Part shown: piece after piece, positions 42,740 to 54,045 of the stretch
How positions within the stretch are numbered: position 1 is the first letter of the stretch
Layout: each line of letters opens with the position of its first letter
Assembly (NCBI RefSeq): GCF_947507565.1
Contig: NC_089175.1
Location: forward strand, 4,019,733 to 4,083,732
Source of the DNA: Oscarella lobularis
Lineage: Eukaryota > Porifera > Homoscleromorpha > Homosclerophorida > Oscarellidae
Length of the DNA: 64,000 bases
Direction of reading: 5' to 3'
Made by a program: the position numbers and the translations under genes
Notes under the pieces: model-generated
What the model saw: only the letters and a program-made list of their open reading frames with translations
The model's database searches: none
What the model was told of the DNA's origin: nothing

Positions 42740-45086
42740 ATGGCAGTCGTCTCGGCGCAAGTCTTTGCTCTTCTCTTGGGTAGACAAACCGACTCGAGGC
42801 CCTCGTCCCGTTGCAACGACACCGTGCTTCTGTTTCCTAGGTATTTTCTCTTCGCTAAGTCAAGGAAAGCTCACGAGCTACATCACCGTCCACGATCGCC
42901 GAAAATACTTCGTTTCCGAGCAGCCGACATCTCCGGACTTCCTGGAGTGCGGCGGCGCGTACGACAGCGACGTAAAAGGACTGGCGATTCACCTGAAGCT
43001 GTACAGGGATCAGGATTATTCGACGCATACCGTGACCATGACGGCAAGCGGAAGCGTTCCCGCGTGGCCGCATCAGCGCGAATACACCTATTCGTGCTCC
43101 GACGACAGGCTTGCAAACGGCGGCGGGGCTCCCATTTCGAGCGGGTTCTGCAAATTCGGAGTCCTCCGCATGAGTATGGAGTTCTCGGGTCGTTACGATT
43201 GTGAAGTGCAAAGCGCTGGCACGGGTCATTCGGAGTCGTCTAGTTCGGAAGTTCTTCTCGAGATCTACGGTAAGGCTTCATAACGACGTTGCGACGAATT
43301 TCTTTTTTTGATTAGACGTTTTCTAGATAAAGAAATTCTCGTAGATGGGTCGCAGTCTCAGGATCCTTCGAGTGGCAGAGTCGACGAGGGCTCTCCGCTA
43401 TCGTTCTCTTGTGACGTCAATCGTCAGGCGGACATATCGTCGCTCACAATACAATGGAGACGCAACGGTGTCGAAGTTCACAATCAAAAGCCACCTGACT
43501 TGGTCACTCCGTTCGTCTTCACGATTCCTAAGGCTACGCCGGCGGACGCCGGACGGTACGAGTGCGTTGTCATTTCACAAAGCCAGGGCGATTTAGTTAT
43601 TGACACTCTGGAAGCCAATAATCCGGTAGTAGTAAATTGTGAGTTCGAATATAAAATGATTGCGTTCTGCGTGATCCACTAATGGTGTCCGTGTGTGTAG
43701 ATTCTCCTCGAATGGCGTTCTTTGCTCCGCCTTCTTTTCGTGAAACGAATGTCGCAGGGGTTCCAGAAATCCATGTTCCTCGGGGGGAAACGTTTCTTCT
43801 GAACTGCACCATCCGAGCGTATCCGTACCTTTATAATGGTACGATATCTCTAAATAATCATACCATCGTTGACAATCAACGGATTGAAAATGAGTACGCC
43901 GAAATGACGAAAACGATTCGTGACCCCTCTTCCGAAGACGACGGCGTCTACTGTTGCGAAGCGTCCAACGAGATGGGCCGACAACGTCAATGTCTTATAG
44001 TTTCCGTCTACAGTACGCTTTACAAATTTTTGAGTCAAAAAATTAGAATTTTCTGTATTGCAGCGCCAATGAACATATCGTTTTTTGGGGTCAACGAGAA
44101 GGAGCAAGGCTGTCTTCTCAACGGAACTGAGGCCGTGCTGAAGTGCAAAGCAGTTGGAAGCCCTACCCCGAACGTTTTGATCCTCAGTCCAAACGGAACA
44201 GTTGTGGGCCGCTCTCTTAAAGACCACGCCGAGGCTGAATACTCGTTTCCCACGACGTTTACCAAAGAAGGCAGCTTCTTATGTCATATTAGCAACGACA
44301 TCGAACAAGCAATCACTAGGGAGTATAAGTTTTGCACCAAGAAGCCAGGTAGAAAATTATTTAATCAATTGATCTGAGTAGGACTAACTTGTCCTTTTTC
44401 TAACGAAGATTCATCTAAAAAGACCCTCCTTATCGAAAGCATCGCCGGTGCCGGAGGTGGCTTTTTGGTGGTTTTTATTCTTATAGTCGCTCTGATTGTT
44501 TACTCTAAAAGGTACACAATAGTTTTGTTTTGAGTTTTCTCTAAAGCAATAGCTCTTATTAGACGGCCGCGCGACCCTGAAGAAGACCTCTTGGTTTCAT
44601 CACCGTCACGTCCTACAACAGGTGCCCAGCCGATTGCTATATCATGTGTGTTTGCTTTATTACGTGCGTTCTAGATGAACAAATAAAAATCATTGCCCCA
44701 ATCATATGTTATGACTGGGTTGACATTCTTCGCGTCATCGAACCATCGTTTGAGGGCGGAGACTCGTTTCTCCGCAGCGTCGAACGTCGTGAGCGTCAAG
44801 GCGGCGAAACCGATTCTGCGATCTTCTGCTTGAAGAAGTGGATTGAACAAAACCCGAGTGCGAATTTACTTTTAGCTGTATGCGAGGCTGCTGAAGAGGC
44901 AAACAAGCGACATCTTTCCGAGAACATTGCCGCCAGATTTCAAGATTCCGCATTGGTTGGACGATGTAAGATTTTTGAATCACCAATAAGTGTTTTAATA
45001 TTTGTTCTAATATACTAGATCGCGCGTTAACGATGTCCTCCGATTTTTCTTCGTTGCGAGCGGAGACAACAACTGACACCAGTTGA
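42740..45086 (+). CDS. D3: four-Ig receptor with Death-like domain
   Basis: Predicted protein of about 632 aa. Exons: 42740-42779, 42841-43269, 43327-43638, 43701-44012, 44064-44348, 44409-44511, 44563-44621, 44675-44965, 45019-45086. The ancestral start codon, used in D2, is CTG here (about 42717). The Met at 42740 leaves a short signal peptide (MAVVSAQVFALLL) that still looks functional. The V-like domain extends to 156 and Ig2-4 to about 459. The Ig3 domain is longer than in D1 and has an extra N-glycosylation-type insert. A Gly-rich lead-in and helix lie near 470-490. The Death-like domain (514-610) has YDW, LKKWI and KRHLSENI. The last exon is spliced in frame, unlike in D1. Likely membrane Death-domain signalling. 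Confidence 0.85.
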
Positions 45087-45279
45087 CCTTTTTGACTGAA
45101 TAATTGATACATGTACGAGACCTGTCATTTTCACATGTGTGAAATCTGTCTTATAGTTTTGATCTTACTGATTTTATTTCTCTGTTCTAACTTGTAGCGG
45201 CGCTCGCATCCGCGAGGAGTCTTGCCGAGTTCGAACATTCAACTAATTGAATTTAGACAGTATGCGCTGTAGTGCCCGG

Positions 45280-45755
45280 ATAGGCTCCAAGTGATCATCA
45301 GAACACGGTCTGCCGTCATTGCAAAGTCTCATCCTGGCAAGCAAAAGTCGACTACACGTCCGATTTCACGAAGGGTTATCGAGCAACGATCGACAGCCAC
45401 GCTGTTAGTAGAAGTAGAGTAGGACACGGTCTATTTGACAAGAACGTGTGCTACTGTTTCTAACAGCAACGTAAAACACAATCTTTGCAAAGGCTTGCAA
45501 GGAGGAATTGCTGCTGGTGCTGTCTGTCCGGCCTTGTCACAGCATGCAACGTAACGTCAATCGTTGAGGTGGCGAAGCTGATTCCGTAATCTACTGCTTG
45601 CTTGAATGAATGGATTAAACGAAACCCGAGAGATACCGGTAATTTGGTTTCTGCCGTGTGCAATGCTGCTGAAGCAGCAGACAGGAAAGAAAGAAAGACC
45701 TTGCCGAGAAACTTGCTGCGAAATTTCAAAATACCACATGTTGGACGATGTAAGA
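45280..45755 (+). pseudogene. Decayed fragment of a D gene (Ig4 and Death-like exons)
   Basis: Around 45325-45380 the text resembles the Ig4 exon of D5 (gcaaagtctc.tcctggcaa..., gatttcacgaa). From 45565 to 45752 it matches the Death-like exon of D1/D2, but there is an in-frame stop just before the W-helix (gcttgaatgaatgg) and an inserted gaaa repeat (aggaaagaaagaaagacc). No exon structure survives. A relic between D3 and D4. Confidence 0.75.
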
Positions 45756-46097
45756 TTTTCTAGTTACAACTAACGAGCACAAAGTAGTTAACCATTTACT
45801 GATTTTTAGGTCAATTCTGATGTACGTGCCATTTTTACGTATGTGAAATCTGTAATTCTAATCTCACTGCCTCTGTTTGAACATTCCATGTTGAATTTAG
45901 ACGTGTTACTAAACTGTAGAGAAATACTGTATACGTAGCTCCTCCCCGGACAAGCGCGCACTTTAGTTCGGGGTTCGTTTCCCCTTTGGGACGCAGACTT
46001 TTCTACATTCAACGAGGAACATACACTCCTCACAGAGTTCGTTTTCTTCAAAAAAACGGGCTCGTACTGCGTCAAAACGCTGACGTTTCGCTTCGCG

Positions 46098-48348
46098 ATG
46101 CTGGTTTCGATACAAGTTGCCTCTCTTCTTTTTGGTAGACTCATAACTCCTCAACCAAAGACGATGGAAGTTAACCGGTTTTTAGGTCTCCTGCCGACCG
46201 AAGGGAAGCTCAATGGCAGCGTCACCGTCAACTATGCCAGTGAACGAAAATACCTTGTTTTCTCCGATAATTCGACACGTCAGGACTTCTTAAAGTGCAG
46301 CGGCCGGTACACCGGCGGCGGCGGCGAGAGAGGTCTGCAGATTCATCTGGAGCATTGGTATATAAACGAGGTCAACGAGTGTGAAGATTGCTGCCCGTCA
46401 CGGCAGTGGGATCCCATGGACATGACGCGAAGTGCCGGTTGCTCTCACCACTTCACTTTCAAGTGCTCAGATGAAAGGTTGGATAATGGCCAAACAGCCG
46501 ATGTTTCAAGCGGCTACTGTCTGTTTGGGATTACAAAAATGAGCAAATGTTTTTCCGGCGAGTATAAGTGTAAAATATACAGCACGGATTTTTCCAATCA
46601 AATATATGCAGCGAGAACGTATCTTCAAGTATACGGTAAGGCATTTTGTTCGTTTTTCTGGTGTGCTTCACACGTGAATGGTCTAGATAAAATAATTCTG
46701 GTTAATGTGTCGCAGTTTCCTTCCTCTGGAGAAGTTGAAGAAAACGGTCCTCTGTCGCTTACGTGCAACATCAATCATCAGTCATATCCGTCATCACTGA
46801 GTCTTCAGTGGAGACGAAATGGCCGGGCTGTTTATAATAGCTCAGGTCTTCCTCGTCAGACTAAGCCCGGAATACTTTCATACGTTTACAGAGTAAAAAA
46901 GGCCGATTTCACAAAAGATGCTGGACTATACGCTTGCGTGATCGTAAACTACAAACACGGTGTCGTTATTGACACTTTGAACGCTGCTGCAGAAGTCTTT
47001 GTAAAGTGTAAGTTGTTATCTCCATGGAGAAACTTCCTCTGCATTCTTGCCTGTGCTTAGACGCTCCACGCATATTAGCATTTCGTTCTGCGCCGTTTTT
47101 GGACAGAAAAATCAAAGGCAGACGCGAGGCACGAATTCCATACCTTGAAGCCGACCGTTTTACTTGCTTCGCTGATGGATATCCTCGACCGAGTGTATTC
47201 ATTCGGCTTAATGGCAAAAATCTGACGGGCGTGAATGACATTAAACGACACGGAAACACCGTCAGCAGTATTTTCACAAGTTGGACAGCAACTTCACGCA
47301 AAACCCAGGAGTTTTGTTGCTATGCATATAGCAAAGAGGGTCGCGCAAAGAAGGAATGTATTACGGCCTTTGTTGAAGGTATTCCCCTCTATATTGGCAC
47401 CAACGAAGCTTGCTTGCTTACGTTCTGTTGCAGTGCCCAGCATATCATTCTTTGGCGTCGAGAACGTCAAACACGGTTGCCCTGTCGAAATGAATGCTAC
47501 GCTTCTATGCAAGGCAGTGGAAACATCCGTTCTAATATCAGTCACCATTTCCAACCCACGGAACGCGGTCGTTGCAAATTCTAGTCAGGAGAGTCTCAGC
47601 AAAGCCGTCTACAACTTTACGTCAGCTTCCGAAAAAGGAACCTACACGTGCAAAGCCACCGCGAGCAACGATGGCTACACTGTCACTAAGAAGCACGCAG
47701 TCTGTACAGGTAAGTAGTAGTAATATTGCTTTGCTTATAATAAGCTCTTTGTTATCTTTCTCTAAGGCTTGAATGTTCATAAGGTCATAGCGATTGTATG
47801 CGGGACCGTTGTTGGTGCATTTGCGTGTGGCATCATAGTCTCAGTGACTGTTTATCGGTATGATTTTTTTTTCTGGGGTTCTCTTTCTAAGCAATGTCTC
47901 TTTCTTAGGTGCTGTTGTCATACCGGTAGGCAAGGTATTCAAGAAGAAGCGAATAGTTTGATTTCATCAAGAAAGGCTACGCCTCCAACAGGTGTTGAGC
48001 TTGATGTTCACATGCTTTCCATAATTGCATCTGGGTTTAGATCGTCGTATCAAGTCTGTTGCCGAGATCATTCGCAACGAGTGGCGAAATACTTTTAGAG
48101 CAATTGAACCACCTTTTAGAGACGGAGAGTACTTCATTCAAAAAGTCCAAGCAGAAGAACGCAGCGATGGTGACGATGACAGCGACATTCGTTCAGCGGT
48201 TCGCTGTCTGAAACGGTGGACTGAAGAAAATCCTAACGAATGTTTCCTGGAAGCAGTGCTTGACGCTGCTAATGCAGCTGAAGTGGGGCAGGATCTTGTA
48301 GACCAGCTTTACGATTTCAAGTCATTGCAGGCTGGAGAAAAGAGGTGA
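46098..48348 (+). CDS. D4: four-Ig receptor with Death-like domain
   Basis: Predicted protein of about 627 aa. Exons: 46098-46134, 46186-46635, 46687-47007, 47061-47378, 47434-47709, 47767-47857, 47909-47991, 48041-48348. The signal peptide is very short (MLVSIQVASLLF). The V-like domain (13-162) carries extra Cys residues (CEDCC, YKCKIY). Ig2-4 run to about 467, a helix spans about 472-493, and a basic Cys-rich stop-transfer RCCCH follows. The Death-like domain (526-627) has the motif NEW, an acidic DGDDDSD loop, LKRWTEENP and a final helix that is more diverged than in D1-D3. It belongs to a subgroup with D5 and D6. The first intron (51 bp) is open and in frame. Copies of its promoter and first exon occur before F1 and F2. 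Confidence 0.85.
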
Positions 48349-49239
48349 AACGATTCTTGAAGTCTCCTTGCTTGTTTCTGTGCTCCCACGTACTGTTAGT
48401 AGCAATTGGGAGGCGTTCTGGAAGAATGTCACTCCAATTACAGCTGCACTCTGCTGTAGACCTAGTAGACCTGTAGCAAAGTACTACTTTTATGTTCGTG
48501 GATGATAGGCCGGATTATAGCGTTATGGATCACGGATGCTAGCATCCGTGCATCCGCCGAATGCTAGCCAGTAACCCGGATTTGAAAAAAAACTGCCGTG
48601 CTGTAACCAAGCGTTTCTACGGCGAATCTACGCTTTAGCGATTTTGCCCTTGGATGTCATGTAATGAGCACGTAATGCGAAACAAAAATCGACTGTTTCT
48701 AACATCGGGGTCCCAGCTCGGTCACGACAGAGAGCGAACGCTTGAGATTTCTCTCATGAACACGACGGTAAGAAGAAGAGTTCTGGCGTTCGAAGCGAGG
48801 CTAGGCAAGCGGGTTTTTTCCTGCTTTCTCACGGAATTCGGATGTGGTCGATTGTTGCCCATCAATGCTCCGAACGTTTCTTTTGCGCCCTTCGTGGAGT
48901 CGAAGGCAAGGACGCTTCATGCAGTTTGAAGATGCAGCAAATTCTTTTTTCCAAAGCACGTGAGCGCGGTTTACGTTTCTGCTAACTAATTCATTAATTA
49001 TGTGTAGAAGATTCCGGAAACTTGTCATTTGCATACATATGCAGAAGACTCGCGTGTCAGGGCAATCAAGTATGCATGCTTTGCTTATCTAGAAAATTTC
49101 AGCCAATGATTTTGTGCGCAGAATACGCAAACGTGTCGGGTGCTAATTAAGTTTCACGTGAGCTTTGGACCTGTTTACGAGGGGTTTTTGCTATTTGGCT
49201 CAGTTCCCTCGGTCCCGCTTTGGAGCAGACTGTGTCGGC
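48349..49239 (+). promoter_or_regulatory. Spacer and upstream region of V1
   Basis: No gene is seen. The last ~600 bp align with the region before V2 (about 61780-62415). Shared elements are an octamer-like ATTTGCATA (49026-49034 here; catttgcatatgcatatg at V2) and a CACGTG E-box within tttcacgtgagc (49150-49161 here). The spacing to the start codon is similar in both genes. Function as a promoter is inferred from conservation between the two copies. Confidence 0.5.
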
Positions 49240-52200
49240 ATGAAGCTGGTTTTTATAGCAGTTGTTCTCGGCGGCTTGGCGGCAACGTCTTGGGGATTTA
49301 TTCCAAACTACCGTCGGAAAGCAGCCGCCGCTTTTGTTTCGTTCTTTGCGGACCAGCGATTGCTTCAAGATACAACGCACAAAGAAATGACGAAGACGGC
49401 TCTTGTTCAGGTCGCCATAGACTCTCTCAAAGAGAAATTTAAGCACGATCCGGCGAAGTATGATGGCGTCACAGACCTCGATAAGATCGTCAAATTAGCA
49501 TATGGCTCATCAGCGGTAAGCAAATACTCCCGACGCGTCATGACGGCCATACAGAAGGCAAATGCGGCGGTTGACTTCAAGATGGAAAGCAACTCGGCCG
49601 CCCATTTTGACGCAGAAAACATTGTCAACGGAAGCAATCTACTGCTCGCGAACTTTATCTCAGCCAAAAAGTGCATTTTCAATAACAGCTACGACGAGGC
49701 GCGCGAGTCGGTCGGTAAGCTCCTGCACGGCTTGCAAGATTTCTACAGTCACACGAATTGGATTGAGAAGGAAGAACGAGATCTGAATATTCACTTGGCT
49801 ACCATGAAACGTGAACCGTTGCGTGCTCAAGACGTCGCTTTGCCCAATTATCCGACTTGTGTCAATTGCGGTTCTACCTGCAGGAACAACATTGCTATAA
49901 TTACTAGCGGATACTATCACAAGCAAGACATAAAGAAACTCGTCGCGTCTTCGCTCGATGGAGGAGGTGCTGACGGTCGCGGAAAATGCAGCCACGGGGG
50001 ATTTTTTTGACAAAACGGCGTCGACGGCGGCTAAAGGTGGAATCAATAAAGACTCGGGCGCCAGTTTACAGTCGCCCCATTGGTACTTGCACAAGGAGGC
50101 TGCCGATATGGCCACCAGGGCATCGGTTGGCTTTCTCACCGAGCTCCGAGAGGAAGTTGGCGTTGACAGATTTTTGGCGTTTCTCGGTCTCTATCGTAGC
50201 TATTCGTTCACTATTGTCCTTGACACGACAGTCAGTATGGTAGAGGAGGTGTCAAGCATTCACCGGCACTTTGACAGCATTGTCAAAGCCGCTGCAGCTG
50301 TTCCGCCAGACGAATACGTTCTCGTTCCCTTCAATCAGGCCTGTAAGTGTTGAGTGTTAGGCAATAGGAAATCAGCTGATTATTTTTAATTTTTGCAGGT
50401 GCTGGTCCGGTTTATCGAAGTAGTAGCGCCGACGAGTTCAAGGAGAAACTTAAATCAATGAGCACTAGCAGTAGTTTGGCTAAAGAAAACGGTTGTGTCG
50501 GCGGCCAGAGTAGACCAAGCGGTAGTGATCATCCTAAAGAGAAGACGATAAGCGGCTTGATTCTCGCTCTTCAAACGAGCCGACCCGGATCGACTGTGTA
50601 CGTTTTTACTGACAGCGACGCCGTTGACATAGACAGTTATCCAGAAGCGTCGCTTCTGGCGGAACGCAAACGAATCACCGTCTTCTTTATTCGGAGCAGG
50701 GATAATAAACCGTCCGATAGCAAGAGACGACGGCGACGAGATACTGTTGTCGACCACGAGAACGTTTATGCAAAGTTAGCTGAAGAATCGGGAGGCCAAG
50801 TACTGATACCGGACCAAGACGACGACGCTGGAAACCTTCTCGCTCGCACCTCATCGCTGTCAAACGCTTCCGATTCAACTCTTCTGTTATATGAACAGAA
50901 GTCTCCCACCGACGTAAGAGGACGTAATCTCACCCTAAACGTAGACGAATTCGTTAGCTCGCTAACCGTCAGTCTTTCTGGAGAAAATACGAGGATAGTG
51001 TTGTATGATCCTAACGGACAAGTTGTTGCTCTTGATCCGTCTTCAGTGACACAGCGTCTGACAGCGATAAGAAACGTTGAGTCGCCTAGCAGTGGTGCCT
51101 GGACAATAAACGTGAATAGCACGGATGAATTTGACGTACTCGTCAAAGGAACGTCCTCTCTCGACTTCCAATACTCGCTTCTCAAACGTGTAAAAACACT
51201 TCACCCTGGACTTTTTGAAGTACCTGAAAAGCCTAAAATTGGTTAGAAATACGGAAGTCGTTTTGGTCTTACAGTATATAGTCGTTTTGTCTAGGAGATA
51301 TTGTTTATGTTGAAGTGACTGTGACCGGTCTTACGAATGAAACAACTGTTGATGAAGTTCATTTCCTTCTCACAACAGATCGCCAAGTGAAGGAGCGACT
51401 TTCCCTCGAGGCCGTTGCCAACGAAACAGCATTGTTCATAACAGAAACGAATGTAACGATTCTCGAAGATCCGTTTCAGATTCTTCTCGTTGGTCATTAC
51501 GGCTCGAAGACGTTCACTCGCGTTGCCAAGACGCCGATCATGCCCGTTGCTTTTGGGCTGACTCTTCAAAGTGGCGATTTGGTGATGCGACAAGGAGAGA
51601 CAAAAACATTAAAGTTTTTGGTGGAACGTGGAAACACTGGAGAAGAGTCGGTGGCTACAATTGATGTTAAAAATGATCTGGGATTTGCAGTGAACGTAAG
51701 AGACAAAAAATTTAATCTGGATCCTGGCCAGTCTCGTAGTTTCTTTGTGGATGTCATGGTGCCTGTCTGCTATCCGGAAAGCGCTGTCAATACGTTCACT
51801 TTAACGGCCACTCTGCTTATTGATATACACGAACAATTGGTTGATTCCGTGCTGGTCAACGTTCTCGTCGACTCGGAGGTACAGTATATGCGAAAAATTA
51901 CATTGCCGAGGGACCAAGGGGTTTTTATAAGAATTTATTGTCGCAGTTTTTTTTAAGAAGAGGGTATAGGCTAGGCTAAGTTTAGTGAGACTCTCCCTCT
52001 CCGTTCCCAATGTGCACGTGCACGTACCAGTGGTATTGTTCCCTACACTAACATTTTCTTTTTGTTGCAGTTTGTTGATAAAACGCGCCCCGTCTGTTTT
52101 CTCAGTGCTATTTCAACAGCAGGCTGTACCGCATCGCCGTCCAACTGTGACGACGAACACTGGTCGGCTACACTTTCTGTTATAGATACTTCTTCCTCAC

Positions 52201-52879
52201 TTGTAATTGCTGAAGTTGCTGACGTGGACCCCGACGATGCAGTCGCTAATATCTCTCTGAGTTTGCCGCTAGAACGCAATAAGTTTCATTTCGTGAATGT
52301 GACGACGTCCTGCTGCGCGAAGTTGGTCACTCTGCAGTTCAAGGACGACTCCGGCAACAGTGACGATACGTGCACGGTACATAAAACAGACGTTCCCAAG
52401 CGCTGCAGCGTCAATTGCCTCAATGGCGGAAGATGCAACAGTCGAACACAGAAGTGCCAATGCATTGGAGGTTACTTCGGCAATCAATGTGAAAGAGGTA
52501 GGAAAGGATTAAGATGCGAATGACTTTTTTCACGGTGCTTAACTCTTACAGCTGGCTGCAATGCTTTGCCTGCTCCAGCTAATGGCTACGTGAGCGATTC
52601 TGGTGTTGGCAGTATCAACAAATCGGTGGGCATATTCTGCAAAGAAACATACGTTCACGCAGGCAAGGCTACGTCGACTTGCTGTCCTTTTGGCTGGACA
52701 GATTCGAGCGCTTGGTGCTTTCCTGGTAATGTATAGCCAAAGTCGGACTTTCTGTACAAATTTGTTTCGCTTTAGATACTGGCACTGGCCATGGCTATTC
52801 TGCTAGTGCAAAGGTTGCTCTGATCTTCACGTTGGCCGCCGCCGTGTTCCTTTTGAATACGCGCGGAAATCTTGCTTAG
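49240..52879 (+). CDS. V1: VWA7-like protein with Het-C-like N-terminus and vWA domain
   Basis: Secreted or surface protein of about 1,077 aa if one frameshift is disregarded. Exons: 49240-50342, 50399-51241, 51295-51878, 52071-52497, 52552-52725, 52776-52879. Signal peptide MKLVFIAVVLGG. The N-terminal region has the GLQDFYSHTNWIE motif, similar to that of VWA7 and the fungal Het-C family, and is followed by a CSHGG segment. A vWA domain opens with FTIVLDTTVSM, a variant of the metal-site DxSxS. Next come beta-rich regions, an EGF-like module (CNGGRCNS...CQCIGGY) and a CCP-like module. The end is hydrophobic, compatible with a GPI signal or a short anchor. Compared with V2, the run after CSHGG (50002-50008) is one base out, giving an early TGA. 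The gene is broken, polymorphic, or has a base error. It also lacks about 30 residues found in V2. Confidence 0.78.
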
Positions 52880-53136
52880 ACGATCACAACATTTGTCCTT
52901 GTTCTTCCTGCTTCGTTTGCTGCCGACGTATTGTAGTAAGTCAAGCGATATCTTTTGTTATGTGATCGTTTTTTCTTGTTCTTTCGTGTTTGTAACGCCT
53001 GGTTATAAGTCATGCCATGAAATTAACTCGACCTAGTGTTCTACTCTAGAGTTTAGTAGACAAACGTCTCTGACGAAAAAGAAGAAATTCTACAGGACGA
53101 AATGCTCATGTTTCAACGTTCACTTTACATGCAGGC
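52880..53136. other. 3' flank of V1
   Basis: About 250 bp with no gene. It resembles the flank that follows the broken V copy (about 55860-56170), which supports V1 and the broken copy being duplicates including downstream sequence. Confidence 0.45.
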
Positions 53137-54045
53137 CTATTCTGAGGTATTATCATTTACTTGCAGTTTCAAATCTTCTGCGTTTTCTGTCTTGCCAGGC
53201 TGCCCAGCCCCCGATTGAAAGGTGAGAGGCGTGATTGCATAAGGAGTAACCATGTTTTCAGCAAAAGAAAATTTATTGGGAGAAGATTCCACTGCCGCAA
53301 GCTGCACCTGGTTGCAATTTTTACCTTGAGAGCATTCTGATTTGTTAAGACTCGACGCTAGGAAGTCCATTGACACATAGTCGGAGGAGTTCCTTTCACT
53401 TTTCCTCTCGTTTTCCCGAAGCGTCACCGGCGTCGAATTTTCTTGCTCATTTCGCTGACGATCCGGACTACGATGATGCTTTGATATGAAGAAAAGTGCA
53501 ACGGAGACAACGACGACGATGATGCACGCAACCGCAATGACGACAACAACAAAGTTCCTCGACTTCTCCGTCTCGATCAGGCTAGTACTTTGATTTTGAG
53601 TGTATACGTATGTCGTTCTTTCTGGTTGACTAGTGGGAGTCATTCTTTTTGGTCGACTAGTGAGAGTCGTTCGTTCTGGTTGACCAGTGAGAGTCGTTCT
53701 TTCTGGTTGACTAGTGAGATTCGTTCTTGCTGGTTGACTAGTGGGACGCATTCTTTCTGGCTGACTAGTGGGACTCCTGCTAGTCATGTTTCTGCTCATC
53801 GTCTCGGTACGTAAGGTTGTGCTCAATGAGATAGTCGTGGCTGCTAACTTTGTAGGTTGACTGGTGCTGTTCTCGACGACTCTCTCTCTCGGCCTTGCAG
53901 GCACGGTATCTGCTGCACGATTGTTTCCACGCGAAACCGTAGCTATGTTTTTTCTGTGACGGAACGCGCCGTTTTTCCACGGCGACGAGCTGCAGTTTTC
54001 CAGCCGCCTTTCCGCACCGCTGCATTTGACTTCCGACTCCCAAGG
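53137..54045 (-). CDS. SRCR-like, Thr-rich-stalk membrane protein, 5' truncated
   Basis: A continuous minus-strand frame ending at 53137. From its right end it encodes the C-terminal half of an SRCR-like domain (VKCSGAERRLENCSSSPW). The last two Cys expected of the fold are replaced (AF and VSR). Next comes a Thr/Ser/Pro-rich stalk with about six 9-residue repeats of the type (L/P)TSQPERTT, probably O-glycosylated. A strong membrane helix follows (VVVVIAVACIIVVVV), then a tail with DYVSM (a YxxM motif) and several Ser-rich stretches. Upstream of 54045 the homology ends abruptly where the broken V copy begins on the other strand, so the N-terminal exons are missing here. It may be a remnant, or it may be spliced from exons beyond the broken V copy. 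Confidence 0.68.
   Translation of the reverse strand, partial: PWESEVKCSGAERRLENCSSSPWKNGAFRHRKNIATVSRGNNRAADTVPARPRERVVENSTSQPTKLAATTISLSTTLRTETMSRNMTSRSPTSQPERMRPTSQPARTNLTSQPERTTLTGQPERTTLTSRPKRMTPTSQPERTTYVYTQNQSTSLIETEKSRNFVVVVIAVACIIVVVVSVALFFISKHHRSPDRQRNEQENSTPVTLRENERKSERNSSDYVSMDFLASSLNKSECSQGKNCNQVQLAAVESSPNKFSFAENMVTPYAITPLTFQSGAGQPGKTENAEDLKLQVNDNTSE
53618..53780. repeat. 27-bp coding minisatellite
   Basis: About six 27-bp units (plus strand: ttctggttgactagtg(a/g)gag...) code for the Thr-rich stalk repeats of the SRCR-like protein. Units differ by a few bases. Such arrays usually vary in copy number between individuals. Confidence 0.8.

Noticed and set aside
53590-53814. Plus-strand repeat protein rich in Ser, Phe and Trp
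   Set aside because: It is the complement of the 27-bp minisatellite that codes for the Thr-rich stalk on the minus strand. The minus frame continues into a TM helix and tail, whereas the plus frame has no context.
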